DNA from: Neofusicoccum parvum
Lineage: Eukaryota > Ascomycota > Dothideomycetes > Botryosphaeriales > Botryosphaeriaceae
Reading direction: 5' to 3'
Length of the DNA: 64,000 bases
Assembly (NCBI GenBank): GCA_020912385.1
Contig: CP087210.1
Span: 310,001-374,000, forward strand
Made by a program: the position numbers and the translations under genes. Of this stretch, positions 45,157 to 57,200 are shown piece by piece. Positions within the stretch are counted from its first letter, which is position 1. Every line of letters begins with the position of its first letter. Below the pieces are notes generated by a model. It was not told where the DNA came from and did no database searches. It saw only the letters and a list, made by a program, of their open reading frames with translations.

Positions 45157-46155
45157 GCACAGAAGCCGCGCATCCTCATGGCAGACGGCTCCACTGCCGG
45201 CCTCGCCCTCGCGCTGATGCTCGAACGCGTCGGCGGCGACTCGGCCGGCTTCATCGTCCTGGAGCGCAACGCCGACGCCCACCCGCAGGTCGGCGCTGGC
45301 ATCGCTTTCGGGGGCAATGCGCTGCGAGGAGATCCTCGAGAAGGCCGGGGGGCAGATTGATACGGTTGACGGACTGAGTCCGGATGGGAAATTGACGGTG
45401 GAGTGGACGGGGGCGTCTGGGAAGCTTCTGGGAAGCTTGTGGACAGGTGAGTGTGCTGGTCGGCTGGGGCGATGGGGGTTTTTGACGTGCTGGCAGGCTT
45501 GGCTGTCCGATGGTTATCCTGGACCGTCAGATGGTGCTGGAGACGTTGTATAATCACGTCAGGGATAAGTCGAAGATCCTGATGAACAAGAGAGTCGTCT
45601 CGGTGGCCAACCTAAGGACTGCGTTGAGGTGAAGACGGACGATGGGTGCACCTATACCGGGGACATACTGGTTGGCGCGGATGGGACTCACAGCATTGTC
45701 AGGAAACAGATGTGGAGAATCGCGAACGAGGCAGAGTCGAGATGAACGGCCGAGGAGGACCAGAACTGCATGAGCCGCCCATCAACTCCCACACCATCGA
45801 AGCGTCGTTGACATCTGCTCCAGCCGTCTCGGCGCCCTACTCCTGCATGTTCAGCATCTCGGCCATGAACGGCGAGATTCCAGCCGGCATCGCCTGCAGC
45901 TACTACAAGGACAACCGCTCCCTCGTTGTGCTCACCGGCGCCAACAACCGCGTCTACTGGTTCTACAGCAAGGCCTACATCTCCCACCTCTACGGCCCCG
46001 ACATCCCCCGCTACACCGACCCCGACTGCAACAGGTTCACCGAGGAGCACTGGAACAACACCCACCCCGGCGTCGCGTTCAGTGACCTCTGCAAGACCCG
46101 TGTCCGCGCCGTCCTGACCCCGTTCCACAGCCACGTCTTCAAGAAACAGCACTAC
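45157..46155 (+). pseudogene. Decayed FAD-dependent monooxygenase
   Basis: The remnant follows the family order but in broken frames. KPRIL then MADGSTAGLALA corresponds to the FAD-binding GxGxxG, with the second Gly changed to Asp. VLERNADAHPQVGAGIAFG follows. A frame change occurs at about 45310-45330, then EILEKAGGQIDTVDG. A well-formed intron (45447-45496, GTGAGT..GCAG) follows, then ILDRQMVLETLYNHV, a second shift at about 45620, TGDILVGADGTHSIVRKQMW, a stop, and a third frame with SLVVLTGANNRVYWF and HPGVAFSDLCKTRVRAV. Similarity ends near 46150, before the second FAD motif (GDAAH), so the C-terminus is missing. It resembles salicylate hydroxylase-like enzymes of fungal secondary metabolism. 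No start ATG precedes the first motif. Confidence 0.85.
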
Positions 46156-46566
46156 GTGGCGTTTGGGGTCGTGTTGGCGGTGAGGGTGGGGGTGGAGGGA
46201 AGGCGTCGTTGGTTGTGGGATGGTGAGGACGGTGCTATGGTGGGGGAAGGGGATGTGGTTGGTTAATGGAAGGAGGTGGAGAGTAATGGTTGGGAGACTG
46301 GGTTGAGAGGAGTGAAGTTGGGGTGTGATGGAGGCGCTTGGGGTGTCGGCCGTTGCATGGCACGGTTCAAGATTTAACGGAAGTTAAGATGGTGGGTATC
46401 ATGTTGAACTACCAGAATGCTATCCTCCAAGCTCCGCCTTGCTTGCATTAAACCGACACATGTAGTTACTCGTATTATCATCATCTTTGTAATCCTACAC
46501 TCGTTCGGATGTCTCTTGCAATCTCCAGAACCGGGCTGAAGGCAGATGACACGGAACCCCAATCAC
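46156..46566. other. Intergenic, no gene seen
   Basis: Sequence after the last recognisable monooxygenase codons, G-rich up to about 46340 and then AT-rich. It carries the 3' end of the convergent PAP2 gene. Confidence 0.5.
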
Positions 46567-47935
46567 TCAAACCATATGGTCCACACCATGGCGATCCTTG
46601 GACGGAGGAACCGGGCGCCTATCAACACTGTGCCTTGTAGCAGTGCTGCCGCTAGGATATGAGTGTCCGTTACCCACACCCGTCGCTGCGTGGCCGCCGC
46701 CCAACACACCAGACCCGGCACCGCCGGCACCGGCGAACCCACCAACGGCGCTCGCATCGAAGGGCGCACCACCGTACGACGACCACGCCTCGGGGGCGCC
46801 CCAGCCAGCCTGGCGCGTCCACATGGCGTCGTGGAAGCCGGAGAACAACTCGGAAGCGTGACCGGCGCCGTAGGTGAAGGGCACCTCGCGGCGCAGCGGG
46901 ATGTGGTTGAAGCGGAAGTCCCAGACGGAGGCGTAGACCATGCGGTAGCTGGTGAAGGCCATGAGGGTGCCGATGATGGCGCCGGCGAGAACGTCATACC
47001 AGTTGTGGAACTCGTCGATGGTGAGGGCGCCGCCGATGAGCGTGGCGCCCAGCAGTGGGGCCATGACGGCGATCAGCTTCCAGAAGGCCGGGTGGTAGTT
47101 GGAGGCGAGCTTGAGCTTAGCGTTGAGGTAGAGCGAGAGGAAGACAAAGCCGCCGAAGGCAGCGGTGGTGTGGCCAGAGGGGAAGGACTCCAGGCTGTCG
47201 TCGATCTGGTCGGGGTCGCCGGTGCAGATGGTGCGGTCGTACATTATGCCGCGCAGGCCGTTGCCGGAATTGACGCCCTGGAGCGGGACAGCAGGCTTAC
47301 AGACGTCAAGCTGGAGAAGGGGTTAGTGGTGTTTTGCGGAGGCAGTGATCGGTGGGATAGTGGGACTTACGAAGTGCGGCCTCAAGCCTCCAATGAGCCA
47401 CTTGAGAAAGACCTGGAAGACGGCGGCGCTGATCAGGGAGTACAGCAGGCCAATGGTGGCGTTGTTCACGTCCCAGAAGCTGCGGATCCTGATCTGCATA
47501 ATGAGGAAGACGGCGATGGGGATCAGAGCAGCCATCATTGCGGCGGCCCAGATGGGGATGATCTCGTTGCGCAGAGGGTACGCGAACTCGGGATAGACGA
47601 TCTCTCCATTCTCAAAGTAGACAGGGAAAGATCGGGACGGAGCTGGCTTGGCTTCGTAGACACCAAGGCCAATGGCGCCCATGCAGATCATGGTGAGAAT
47701 ATCGGGCCTGGCCGCTTGTCAGTGCTAGTTCAGTGAGACGGTGCAGTGCGAGAACGCACCAGGTCATTTTCAGCCACTGGCCGAAGGGAGGCCTCTTGTT
47801 CAGGGCGCCGTCAGAGGGCCATGTGTGCTTCCGGGTCGCATGATCCGAATGGTGGTGTCCGTTCTGCGCGACTGGGGCGGTGCTAGTCGTGGTGCTGTCA
47901 TCCGCGGTCTGCGGGCGGCGGTTGAAGAAGCGCAT
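46567..47935 (-). CDS. PAP2-family lipid phosphatase (DPP1-like)
   Basis: Exons 47935-47760, 47707-47371 and 47310-46567 (introns of 52 and 60 bases, GTGCGT..CCAG and GTAAGT..CCAG) give 418 residues. Six membrane helices are likely. The first phosphatase motif is KWLIGGLRPHF (K..RP) and the second is FPSGHTTAAFGG (PSGH). The third reads ALTIDEFHNWYDVLAG: the His and Asp of the catalytic pair are present, but the usual Ser-Arg at its start is replaced by Ala-Leu. The family removes phosphate from diacylglycerol pyrophosphate and phosphatidate in vacuolar or ER membranes. The C-terminal ~90 residues are Gly/Ala-rich and likely disordered. Confidence 0.9.
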
Positions 47936-49144
47936 TGTGGTGAGGATGCGCGTAGAAAATTAGGCGGACGGAGTGGAGCGAGGACGGCAGGTGAGGGCGC
48001 TGGACGGCTTTCAGCAGTTCGAGCTGAAGCAAGGGCCGCGTCGCGTGCAAGACGGTTGCACTCGGGGAGGCGGGCAAAGGCAGGCGCGTGGGAGAAAAGC
48101 CTTGCAGACGGCGCGGCCTTTGTATACCGCTGCAGCGGCAGGAAAACAGGAATGGCGGGTTGACGCGTGCTTGAGCGCATCCTCCGCAGCGCCAGCAGAA
48201 ACTTGGCAGAGCTTGTCCAGAGCTTGTCTGCAGCAGGCGGTGAATGACGCCATGTCCCTGTCAGCGGCTTCCCATTCGCCGCTTGCGCCGTCACGTGCCG
48301 TGGTGGCTGCCCCGTCCTTTCCGGGTCGAGACTACCGCTGGCCAGTGTCAGTCCAGCCGTTGCCTGGCTTGCGGCGGTCTGCATTGTGCAATCAAACCAG
48401 CACGAAGAGCGTGTGGAGCAGCGCGATGCCACGACTGGGCGCGGAACGCTGGAGTGGCCCGATTGGGCGCTGGTGCGGAGTAGTGCTGGGTGACGGTCAC
48501 GCTTCGTCGCGTATTCGCGAGTCGCAGGGCTGTTCGTGACTCTGGTGTTCATGGACTGGTCCACTGTTTCCGCGCTGGTTCCTGACAGGCGTCCGACACG
48601 CGCGCCAGGCCGCATGCAACCTAGCTCCCACTGCCTCCTCGCTCCAACGCTCCAACGCGCCCTCGACCCCCGAGACACGCGTCGCCCTCCACCTCACGCA
48701 CGCGTCGATCGATCCACGGCTCAACTATTGCCCGTCTACTTCAGCGCGCCTTGCCTGTCCAGCACGCGCTCCGTCTTCGCTGCTCCCCTCCTCCCTCGCT
48801 TATACACGCTGCTATATTAGGCCGCGGCTCGTGCAGTCCCCCCCGCCTGCCATTGGCCCGACTCGTCAACCCTCGCGCCACCCCTGATAATCACCGCCAG
48901 ATTCTACCGGAATGTCCGACAAGCCCGGCACCGTGCCATCACATGGAGATCTCAATGGCCGCACCTTGTCGTTCCGCACGCTTGGCTACACAGGCACGCT
49001 TAAAGCTTAGGCCGCAATAGGCAGGCCCGTCGGCCCAACGCCAGAATCTCGCCTGCTGGCATTGGCATCCGCAGATATAAGAACTATCGTGTTTGTCCCT
49101 CAGGCCGCCAGCAGCCAGCCCCCAGCTCCAGCTCCAGCACCACA
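47936..49144. other. Intergenic, divergent promoter region, no gene seen
   Basis: This separates the PAP2 gene (minus) from the secreted EEP gene (plus). It is GC-rich with long overlapping random open readings on both strands. CT-rich tracts occur at 48640-48880. The only clear signal is the TATA motif at 49076. Confidence 0.5.
49076..49081 (+). promoter_or_regulatory. TATA box of the EEP-jacalin gene
   Basis: TATAAG (in CAGATATAAGAAC) lies 69 bases before the start codon at 49145, a typical position for a core promoter with a short leader. Confidence 0.55.
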
Positions 49145-50664
49145 ATGGCCCGCTCGCAGTCCCTCGCTATTCTGGCTTCGGCCGCCATCCCTGCTGCCCT
49201 CGCCGCCACGAGCGGCTCCTTCACTGCCCTCACCTTCAACGTCGCCGGCCTGCCTGAGATCCTGCAGAACAACGACGTCCCCGGCGACAAGACCGAGAAC
49301 ACCGCCACCATTGGCCAGAAGTTCGCCGAGTACGACTATGACATCATCCACGTGCAGGAGGACTTCAACTACCATGCTACCCTCTACGCCGCCGACACCC
49401 ACCCGTATCGTACTGCCACTAGCGGTGGTGTGCCTTTCGGCTCTGGCTTGAACACCCTGTCCAACTTCGACTGGGTTGATTTCACCCGTGTCAAGTGGGA
49501 TACATGCTCGAATGCCTCTGGTTCTGATTGCTTGACCCCCAAGGGCTTCACCTTCATGCGTGTGAAGGTTGACGACGGTGTCTGGATTGATGTCTACAAT
49601 CTGCACACCGATGCTGGGTATGTGATTCTTTTACAACATTAATTGCAGCTTATTTCTCTATCCAAAATGAATGTTTTTGCAGCTGGGCAAGCGTGCATCT
49701 GTTTTCTACTTGATGAACCCCCAGCACTTCATTCTTCCGTACTTGTTTCTTTCTGTCTCACAAATCTAAAAACTATCAAAATCCTTACCAAATCCACCTC
49801 CACTAACCCCCACCCAGCACCGAAGACGGCGACGAAGCCGCCCGCACCGCCAACGTCCAACAGGTCGCCGACTACATCGACACGTGGTCGACGGGCAACG
49901 CCGTCCTCGTCTTCGGCGACACCAACAGCCGCTACACGCGCACCGCCGACAACATCGCGCTCTTCACCACCCAAAACGGGCTCACGGACGCCTGGGTGCA
50001 GATCGAGCACGCCGGCACGCCTCCTAGCACCGAACTCCTCTGCGCCAACCCCAGCACCACCGACGCGTGCGAGACGGTCGACAAGCTGTTCTACCGCGGC
50101 TCTTCGCTGGTCTCGCTCACCGCGACCGACTTCCAGTACGCGAGCACCAAGTTCCTGCAGGCCAACGGCTCCATCCTGTCGGACCACAACCCGATCCTGA
50201 TCGACCTGGCCTGGTCGGTCGACGACGTCTCGCTCCGCCAGAGCGACTACTTCGGCGGGCCCCACGGCACCTGGTTCAGCGACGTGCCGTCGCTGCCGTC
50301 GGCCGCGTCGCCCAGCGCCGCCACCCTGACCCTGCGCGGCGCCAACAGGGTCGATGGCATCGCCATCAAGCTGGCCGACGGCTCGAGCTTCACCCACGGC
50401 GGAACCGGCGGCACCGAGAGCAGCTTGACCCTGGCCGCCGGCGAGTATGTCAGCAGCGTCAAGCTGTGCGAGGGCCAGTACAACGACCACACCCGGATCT
50501 TCTACTTCGAGGCTACGACGAGCGCGGGGCAGACCCTGAGCACGGGCGCGACGACGAGCGATTGTGTGACTAGGACCGCGCCGAGTGGGTTTGGGTTGGT
50601 TGGGTTTGCTGGTCAGGATGGGGATGAGGTGGATCAGTTGGCGTTGGTTTGGGGGAAGGTCTGA
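49145..50664 (+). CDS. Secreted endonuclease/exonuclease/phosphatase-fold enzyme with jacalin-like lectin end
   Basis: Exons 49145-49617 and 49818-50664 give 439 residues. The 200-base intron (GTATGT..CCCAG) is long for this window, but the phase is exact. Residues 1-20 form a signal peptide (MARSQSLAILASAAIPAALA). The EEP fold (about 25-285) shows LTFNVAGLP, VQEDFNYH (metal Glu), VYNLHTDAG, VFGDTNSRY and LSDHNPILID (catalytic Asp-His). This fold covers sphingomyelinases, phosphoinositide phosphatases and nucleases; the substrate cannot be told. The last ~145 residues look like a jacalin-type beta-prism: FGGPHGTWFSD, VDGIAIKLADGSSFTHGGTGG, LTLAAGEYVSSVKL. This suggests the enzyme is held on sugars of cell surfaces. 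Confidence 0.88.
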
Positions 50665-52150
50665 GGTGGTGCGGGTCTGTGTTGGCGGGCTCTAGTGGAG
50701 ATCTATTGGTCAGTTAACGTAATGGCAGTTTTAAGTTCAGCGCTGTATATATGAATTCATGCCGTTCGTACTTGTTGTCGTCATCGCTGCTGTATTGGTG
50801 GGAGTAAAAGGTTGATGAGAGGAAGGGAGAATGAAGGGAAGATGAAGGAAGTAGTCCCTTGAGAGGAGAGAGGAGTGGGGAGATTCAGGAGAAGATGAAA
50901 GAGGGAGGGAAGAAGAGGAATTAGGGAACATAGAGGGGGGGATGAGAAAGACTCCGAGAGAAGAGGATGGGCAGAGAGCCTTGGGAGGCTGCGTAAGCGC
51001 AATTGGAACGCAAAGGCTGTGTAACTTTCTATCGGTAAGTTTTCACCTAAATGCATCGTCATTGGCGCCTCGTATGACCTCGCGAGCCCGAAAGGCCGAT
51101 AGATGGAAGACAAAGTGCTGAAAGAGGCCCATTGTGCATAGGCTTTGTCGGAAAACTATGTGTTGAGACCCTATGGGGAATCATTGTCTCGGCTGCGCGG
51201 TTTTTTTCAGCTGGGTGGAACAGGAATTATCTTTCAGCTATCTGCAGGCGCATCAGCACTCAGATTTCCTGAAGATGGTCGTCAACTCCGAACACGAGGA
51301 AAAACAAAAAGTACAGTCTTCCTCAGCCGCAGCTACAGCCTCATGTGGTCCCGAACCGAACTTTGGTCTTTAATGGCATGCATATAGCGTTCAGCTCCGA
51401 GATTGATCACCTTCCCTGTACAACGTGAGGGTCCATTTTTGTGACAATTTTACTGGGAAAGCGGGAGTATAGTGCAAGATCGACATGCAACAATCGATAA
51501 GTCCAATCAACCACAGGCAGTGAGCCGTCGATAGAGGCGGTAACTGCGGAGACGACCTGAAGTACTGCTCCACCAGGATGTCTTGGGCTGAGAAAAAAGT
51601 AGCATATTTTTTTTTCATCTAAGGAAACGTAGAGCATGTAGCGTCGATCTTGAGATCACCGTAGCCAGAGGCAAGGAAATGATGATTTTGGAGGGCTCAG
51701 CTCCTACCTACAACCTCGACTACGCGCGAATGTTGGACCTGCGAATTGGCATGCCTGTGATAGGAGCTTCGGTAATATTTCCCATATTCGTGCTGCTTCC
51801 GAGACAATCCCATACCTGTGCACCTCCACATTGTACAGCACATAATATCTCATAGGCGTTTGGCTGAATTTATTCGGGAAAAGAATCAATATCCTGTCCT
51901 AAGGACGAATGGAGATTCGATCTTCGTTATGCTTTTTCTGAGTTACGTGGGCTGTGAAAGATACCTCCGTGATAACGATTCATCTCAAAGGGCCCAATTC
52001 CCTATTTTGCTCCGCCGTCCGCCATAGTCTAGCTTATAAGACTAGTTCTGGCCTGCTTTCTGATCAAACCTCGCACTTTCATCCCTTCATTACCTCATAT
52101 TTGCTCGTACGGCTTTCATCTTGTCATATTCAAGACTAATCCGCACACCC
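50665..52150. other. Intergenic, no gene seen
   Basis: A purine-rich tract (GGAGAGAAG-type) lies at 50800-50960. Elsewhere only short, random open readings are seen. The region just before 52151 is the promoter of the CorA-like gene. Confidence 0.5.
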
Positions 52151-55100
52151 ATGGCACATACAAACGGGGATGTTCCGGTCCCTAAAGGGCCAGGAGTGGA
52201 ACAGCCGGAGGGCCAAGACTATTGTCATGAAGAATCTCGAAATCGCACAACTTGTGAGCTCAACCCTAGGGAGCGAGAAAATTCTTTTCTAATTAACGCC
52301 TTTGAAGTCGATTGGAAGCCCTTGTCCACCCCGGAGGAGTATCGGACGAGAACCCCCGACAATGGGGAAAGCAAGGCACGAAACAGAGAAACCTACGTAT
52401 CCTTCGGCAATGAAGGCACAACGGCGAGCGTCAACGCATACGGACACATCATGCAGATCTCTCGCTTCTTGGGACATGGAAAGTCTGGATTCTTTTGTGT
52501 TGATCTATTCAATACTCCAGAACCATACTTAGTCACAAGTCGCATGCAGCATCTTGTGGATGTTGCCAAGGATTGTGAAGAAGGCATTCGGCTCGATTGC
52601 AAAGAAGGACCCGAGTATTTCTGGGAGTCTAAAACAGCCAGACCATCCTTGGAATTTGTCCACGACCGTTGGCCACGTTTCACATCTCAGAAGAAAATCG
52701 AACCTGAAAACCGAACTCCAATAGAACTCGACTCTGTCCAGTACTTTTGCGATGGAGGGATTATCTTTCAGAAGTATACCTGGAAACACGGATCCAAGGA
52801 TGAAGAAATTCCAGAAGCTTGCCAATTCGGATTTCGCTCTGATCTTCGCATTCGGGATCTGGATTTCGTGGATGGCTCAAACAGTTTCAACGATTCATAT
52901 AACAATTATTCATGCGAGACGATTTCCGACGATCACAGCCTTCTTATCCTCCACAAGATACCATCGAAGCCGATAGAAGAAACTGGCGAAACCGATGGAC
53001 CCAATTCATCTAAAGCTAGGGGGGAGCTAGCTATTGGTCTGATTGTAACCCCATTCGCGTATGATGAGGTTCAAGAAATACACCCAGACAACGATGACAT
53101 ACATGTTATCACTCTATCTCCAGAGGCAAAAGCCCGGTTCCAGAGAGAAAAGGTTTTGAAGATCACCATGGCCTATAAATTGGAAATAGGCAATGCGACA
53201 AAGAGATGGGAGCAGGCAATGGTCACCGCCTATGACCTCAAAAAAATGGAGACAACGCTATCAAACTGCACCGACGATACTTATCGGCCAATCAGGTTTT
53301 CCACTCATCGTCACCTTGACTTTATCATCAGACGGAACTTAGAGCATATTCTATCTGTCTGCAGTATTCCAGTGTCGCCAAACAATACTAATGGCCACGA
53401 GGATGTGGCCATTGCTTTGACATGCGGAGACATTTCCGGTCATCGAGTTGCATTGCATGCTAGCTTGTAAGATTTCTACTTTAATTTCCTAGACAATCAT
53501 GCTGATTATGTTTAGTTTCGCTTTCCAGTTTCTACTCTCGATCTTCAAGTATCTTGAGAACGACAAGTCTGCAAAACAATACCTGCCACACGAGCAATCC
53601 CAGCGTTGTAAATGCGAAGAAAGCAAAGGCCGCTGTGGACCTTGCCAGGATCTGCAACCTTATCTTCAGCAACTTCGTGATCGAATCCAGGAGACATGCC
53701 GAGGTCACATGAAATGGGTATGTGAACAAACCCAGCCGACGGATCGGGGGCAATTCGCACCTCACTACTGGGCATCGGGAGAAACAATCCCTCCTTCGGA
53801 GTATTTGCCGCCAGCATCGCTTGTCGACTCTCCTTTACAAATCCTCAAGGTCTCCGACTTTTCTTCGCATTTCATGTCCCAGCCTATCGGAAAGCTGAGA
53901 ACGAAAATCAGACCCTGGATTAAGGAATTGGATGCCGTAAACATGCGCGGGAAGTATGTATTCTCGCGAAAATTCGAAAAGGGCGGCGATCCCAAGTACT
54001 TCCTTGCGGACCATGTGTGGATTTGCAGGGCCATAGGATCTGTCGAGAACCTTTCGCTCAAAGAGGAATTAGAACGACTGAGAGGAGACAAAGACCGACA
54101 CGAGCAAGACCAGATTTTCAACGAATACCGCTCTGAGGAGATCAGCGAGATCATAATCAAGCGATTTACAACGGAGAATCCGTTTTCGAATCAGCGAATG
54201 CTTGCGACTCGCCGTACCTCCTCAGAAAGCAGATTTCTGTTCCATTCGAAGGACACAGCCTTGTTTCATGCGATGGAATCAGAATTCTTCAGAAAAGAAG
54301 TGGGAAAGGGAAACCAGCGTGGAAAGGAATATGAGAAGAAAAGACACTTGAGTCCGGAAAAAGCCTTGAAATACACGCTTGATCGATGGAAGAATACGAT
54401 TGAGGCTCAATCTTACCACAACGAGTACCAGGACTTGGATTGGAACAAGCCGCTATGGCATGCTATGGTACTTATCCTATCTTCCAAAAAGCAACGAGTC
54501 AACACCCTACCACCAGACACGATTTTCGACACAACATCCCAATTTCTCTTGGACTGCTCTTCTCCCAATGGCCTACTTCCTGGACTTCTCAACAGCAACA
54601 AACAGCCTGTACCCTTCGAAGATGAGACCCAACGGGATAGCTATTGGCATACGACGTTCGAGCTTCCGTATATACTCTGGGTGTATGGAAGAGATCAGCT
54701 TGCACAAATCATGAGCACCAAAGACTCTCAGTCTGTTCGCGTTATAGCGAACTATCTGCAAGCGAGAGATGGTGGAAAGACTGGCAAATTGATCACGAAA
54801 GCCTTGCCATTCAACAATCTCAACAAGCTCATTGACTTGAAAGGTCTTGTAGAAGTATCTGATGATTGGCTTCAAGATGGTCCGACAGCGTTGGACTTCG
54901 GATCAAAACCAAATCTGGCGGACTCCCAAGCAAACAATGGACTACCCGACGATAAGAGGAAAAACGGTGTGGTCATAGACATACCTAAAAAGAGCAATGG
55001 AGAAGAGATCTGGAATACACAAACAAATAATAAGGGAATCCTTTCAATTCTGGAAAAGCGGCGATTGGTCCAGGACGCCAAGAAGAGATTGATCTGGCTG

Positions 55101-56882
55101 ACTAATGGGGACAAAGCAACCGTATCACTTTGTTGCGATGCATCTCCGGAATCGGAAAGGGATGCTATGGCACATTTCTTCAAGCGACATAGTGCTCATG
55201 AAACGTCCTTCTTGGACGAGACGTCAGCAGCTCGGAACATGTGGGAAACGGAACTTCACCTCTCTTTCTTTCGACTTTCTGACTCTATTCCCGAAATCAC
55301 CACGAAAATTTTGGAACAAAGCGCAGGAGGAATTTCTGAAGTGAGTTTTGTGAAGATAAGAAAAACGCAGCCTGGCATTGCGCAACAGCCCGATGAAAAG
55401 CGAGAATTTCTTTTCTCACGCGCGACAACCAGCTTCCGGTTCACGGGGGATTTCTTTGACCGCTACTGGACATGCCATTTTCTAGAGCACGACCGCAATA
55501 CATATTATCCCACACTGGCAGATCGTCTACCGAGATTGGTTCACCCGGATCCTGGAAGCCCACTCGAGGATCTTCAGCAGAAGAAAGTATGGCAACAGCG
55601 GAAAGTCCTTGAGCTTGCTCTATTTCATGAAATGCTGGAAGAAATATACTCCAATGCAAAAGAAATTCTGGGGTGGGTCAGGGGCATGATTCTCCCTGAC
55701 TCTGAGAAGTTGGCTCCTAGGGTGACAGGGTTGGAAAATGATGTGGTCCGCCTACTCGAGAAAAACTCTATCGTAGACGCCTCGAAGCCTTTTAACACTC
55801 TTGCAGAAGCTCTTCGAGGGACAATTCAGCTTCTACAACAAGGACGTAGTGAGAACTACTTTTCAATCGTTCAGCGCTGGCAGTTGTTTGAGCAGGTCCT
55901 CAAGGCTATGGAGGATGACTTGAGCAAGAATCTTGAGATAATCTACCAATGGAATCGCCGCGCGGAGGATCGCAAAACACAGAAGCCTAGATGGACCATA
56001 AACGACGAAAAGACGTACAGCACGACCATCACCAGATTTACAGTACTAAATCAAAGGAGGACCCGCGACTTGGAAAGCTTAAAAGCGAGCATCAATGATT
56101 TCCGTGTATCCCTGACGGACCGATTGGCGTCCATTCGGGATGATCTCAGTTTCCGTGGTTCAGAGAACATCAACCTCTTTACCTACGTTACAGTCGTTTT
56201 TCTTCCACTTGGGTTTGCAATAGGAGTCTTCAGTATGAACGGGGCTCCGAACCGTTCTACTCTTGTGAGCATGGTTGAGCTTGCTCTCATTGCTACAATT
56301 CTCACCATATTTGCCCTGGCCAACGCAAAGACCACAGGGCAGAAGGTTGTGGAGCCTATCATCTGGATCTTCCGCTGTATCAATGCCATGGTACTCTACC
56401 CGGTTATCAATGCCCTCTACCTGGTTATCAATTCCCTCTATGAGGCCACAAAACTACCTTCTTGGGTGAGGCATTTGTTCCTGTGCCTGATCGATGTTAT
56501 TAAATATTACGTACTCTACATATTCTACCTCCACATTGGCTACCCAATAGCTCGTTCCACCAGGGAAAATGTGAAAGAGCCTCTGAACAAGCTCTGGGGC
56601 TTGGAAAGGAAAAAGGAAAAGTTGAAGCTCGACATATCTCGGTTCGAGAATAGGTTGAGCAACCGCGATAATCCCGTAATCGAAGCGCACAAAAGCTACG
56701 AGGGACACCTCAAAAAACAAAGGCAAGACAGACTTTTCTTACTAGCTCAAAGCATCATCAGATCAAAGATGAATCAGGGGTCAGAACCTGGAAGCAGCAC
56801 GAATGGTACCATAACCGGGGATCTTGAGAGCGGGATAGAACTGCGAGAGTATACCAGGGCTCCTTCAAATGCCAGGGTGTGA
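52151..56882 (+). CDS. Large protein with CorA-like membrane C-terminus
   Basis: Exons 52151-53466 and 53516-56882 (intron GTAAGA..TTTAG, 49 bases, phase kept) give 1560 residues. The ATG at 52151 (ACCCATGG) is preferred. Residues 1-1300 are soluble with no recognised domain; a cysteine-rich patch (CKCEESKGRCGPC) lies near residue 470. After a predicted coiled coil, ENINLFTYVTVVFLPLGF..IGVFSMNG (about 1345-1375) matches the first helix of CorA magnesium channels, with SMN in place of the GMN filter. A second helix (MVELALIATILTIFALAN) follows, then two more hydrophobic segments and a basic, helical C-terminus. In fungi such CorA-like ends occur on big modular proteins, often with ankyrin repeats. 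Ion transport is uncertain given the altered filter; a membrane anchor or sensor role is equally possible. Confidence 0.8.
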
Positions 56883-57200
56883 AATCACCCGTGTCTACGA
56901 CATTTGCATACCGGCCGCCGCGTCGTCTAAAAAGCTTAGAGTAGGATTGATGGCGCCAGACATTTGGATATAAGAAGTTGAACATAGGTAAATAAGAATA
57001 ACACTAAGTGCGGCATCAAGGATTAATACACAAGCTGTCATTGCTCTTGGGTACCTTAATATCATGCGATCAACAAGAGAAAGTATTTTGTCCATAGAGA
57101 AGGAAAATCAGTCACAAATATATCAAGTTAAGCTGCGAGCGGGCTCTATGAAATATCCGTCGTCTCGCTGAAGTCTCTTTTTATTCAGTGTTTTCGTTTC
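56883..57200. other. Intergenic, no gene seen
   Basis: AT-rich, convergent 3' ends of the CorA-like gene and the ankyrin-type remnant. No element recognised. Confidence 0.5.
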
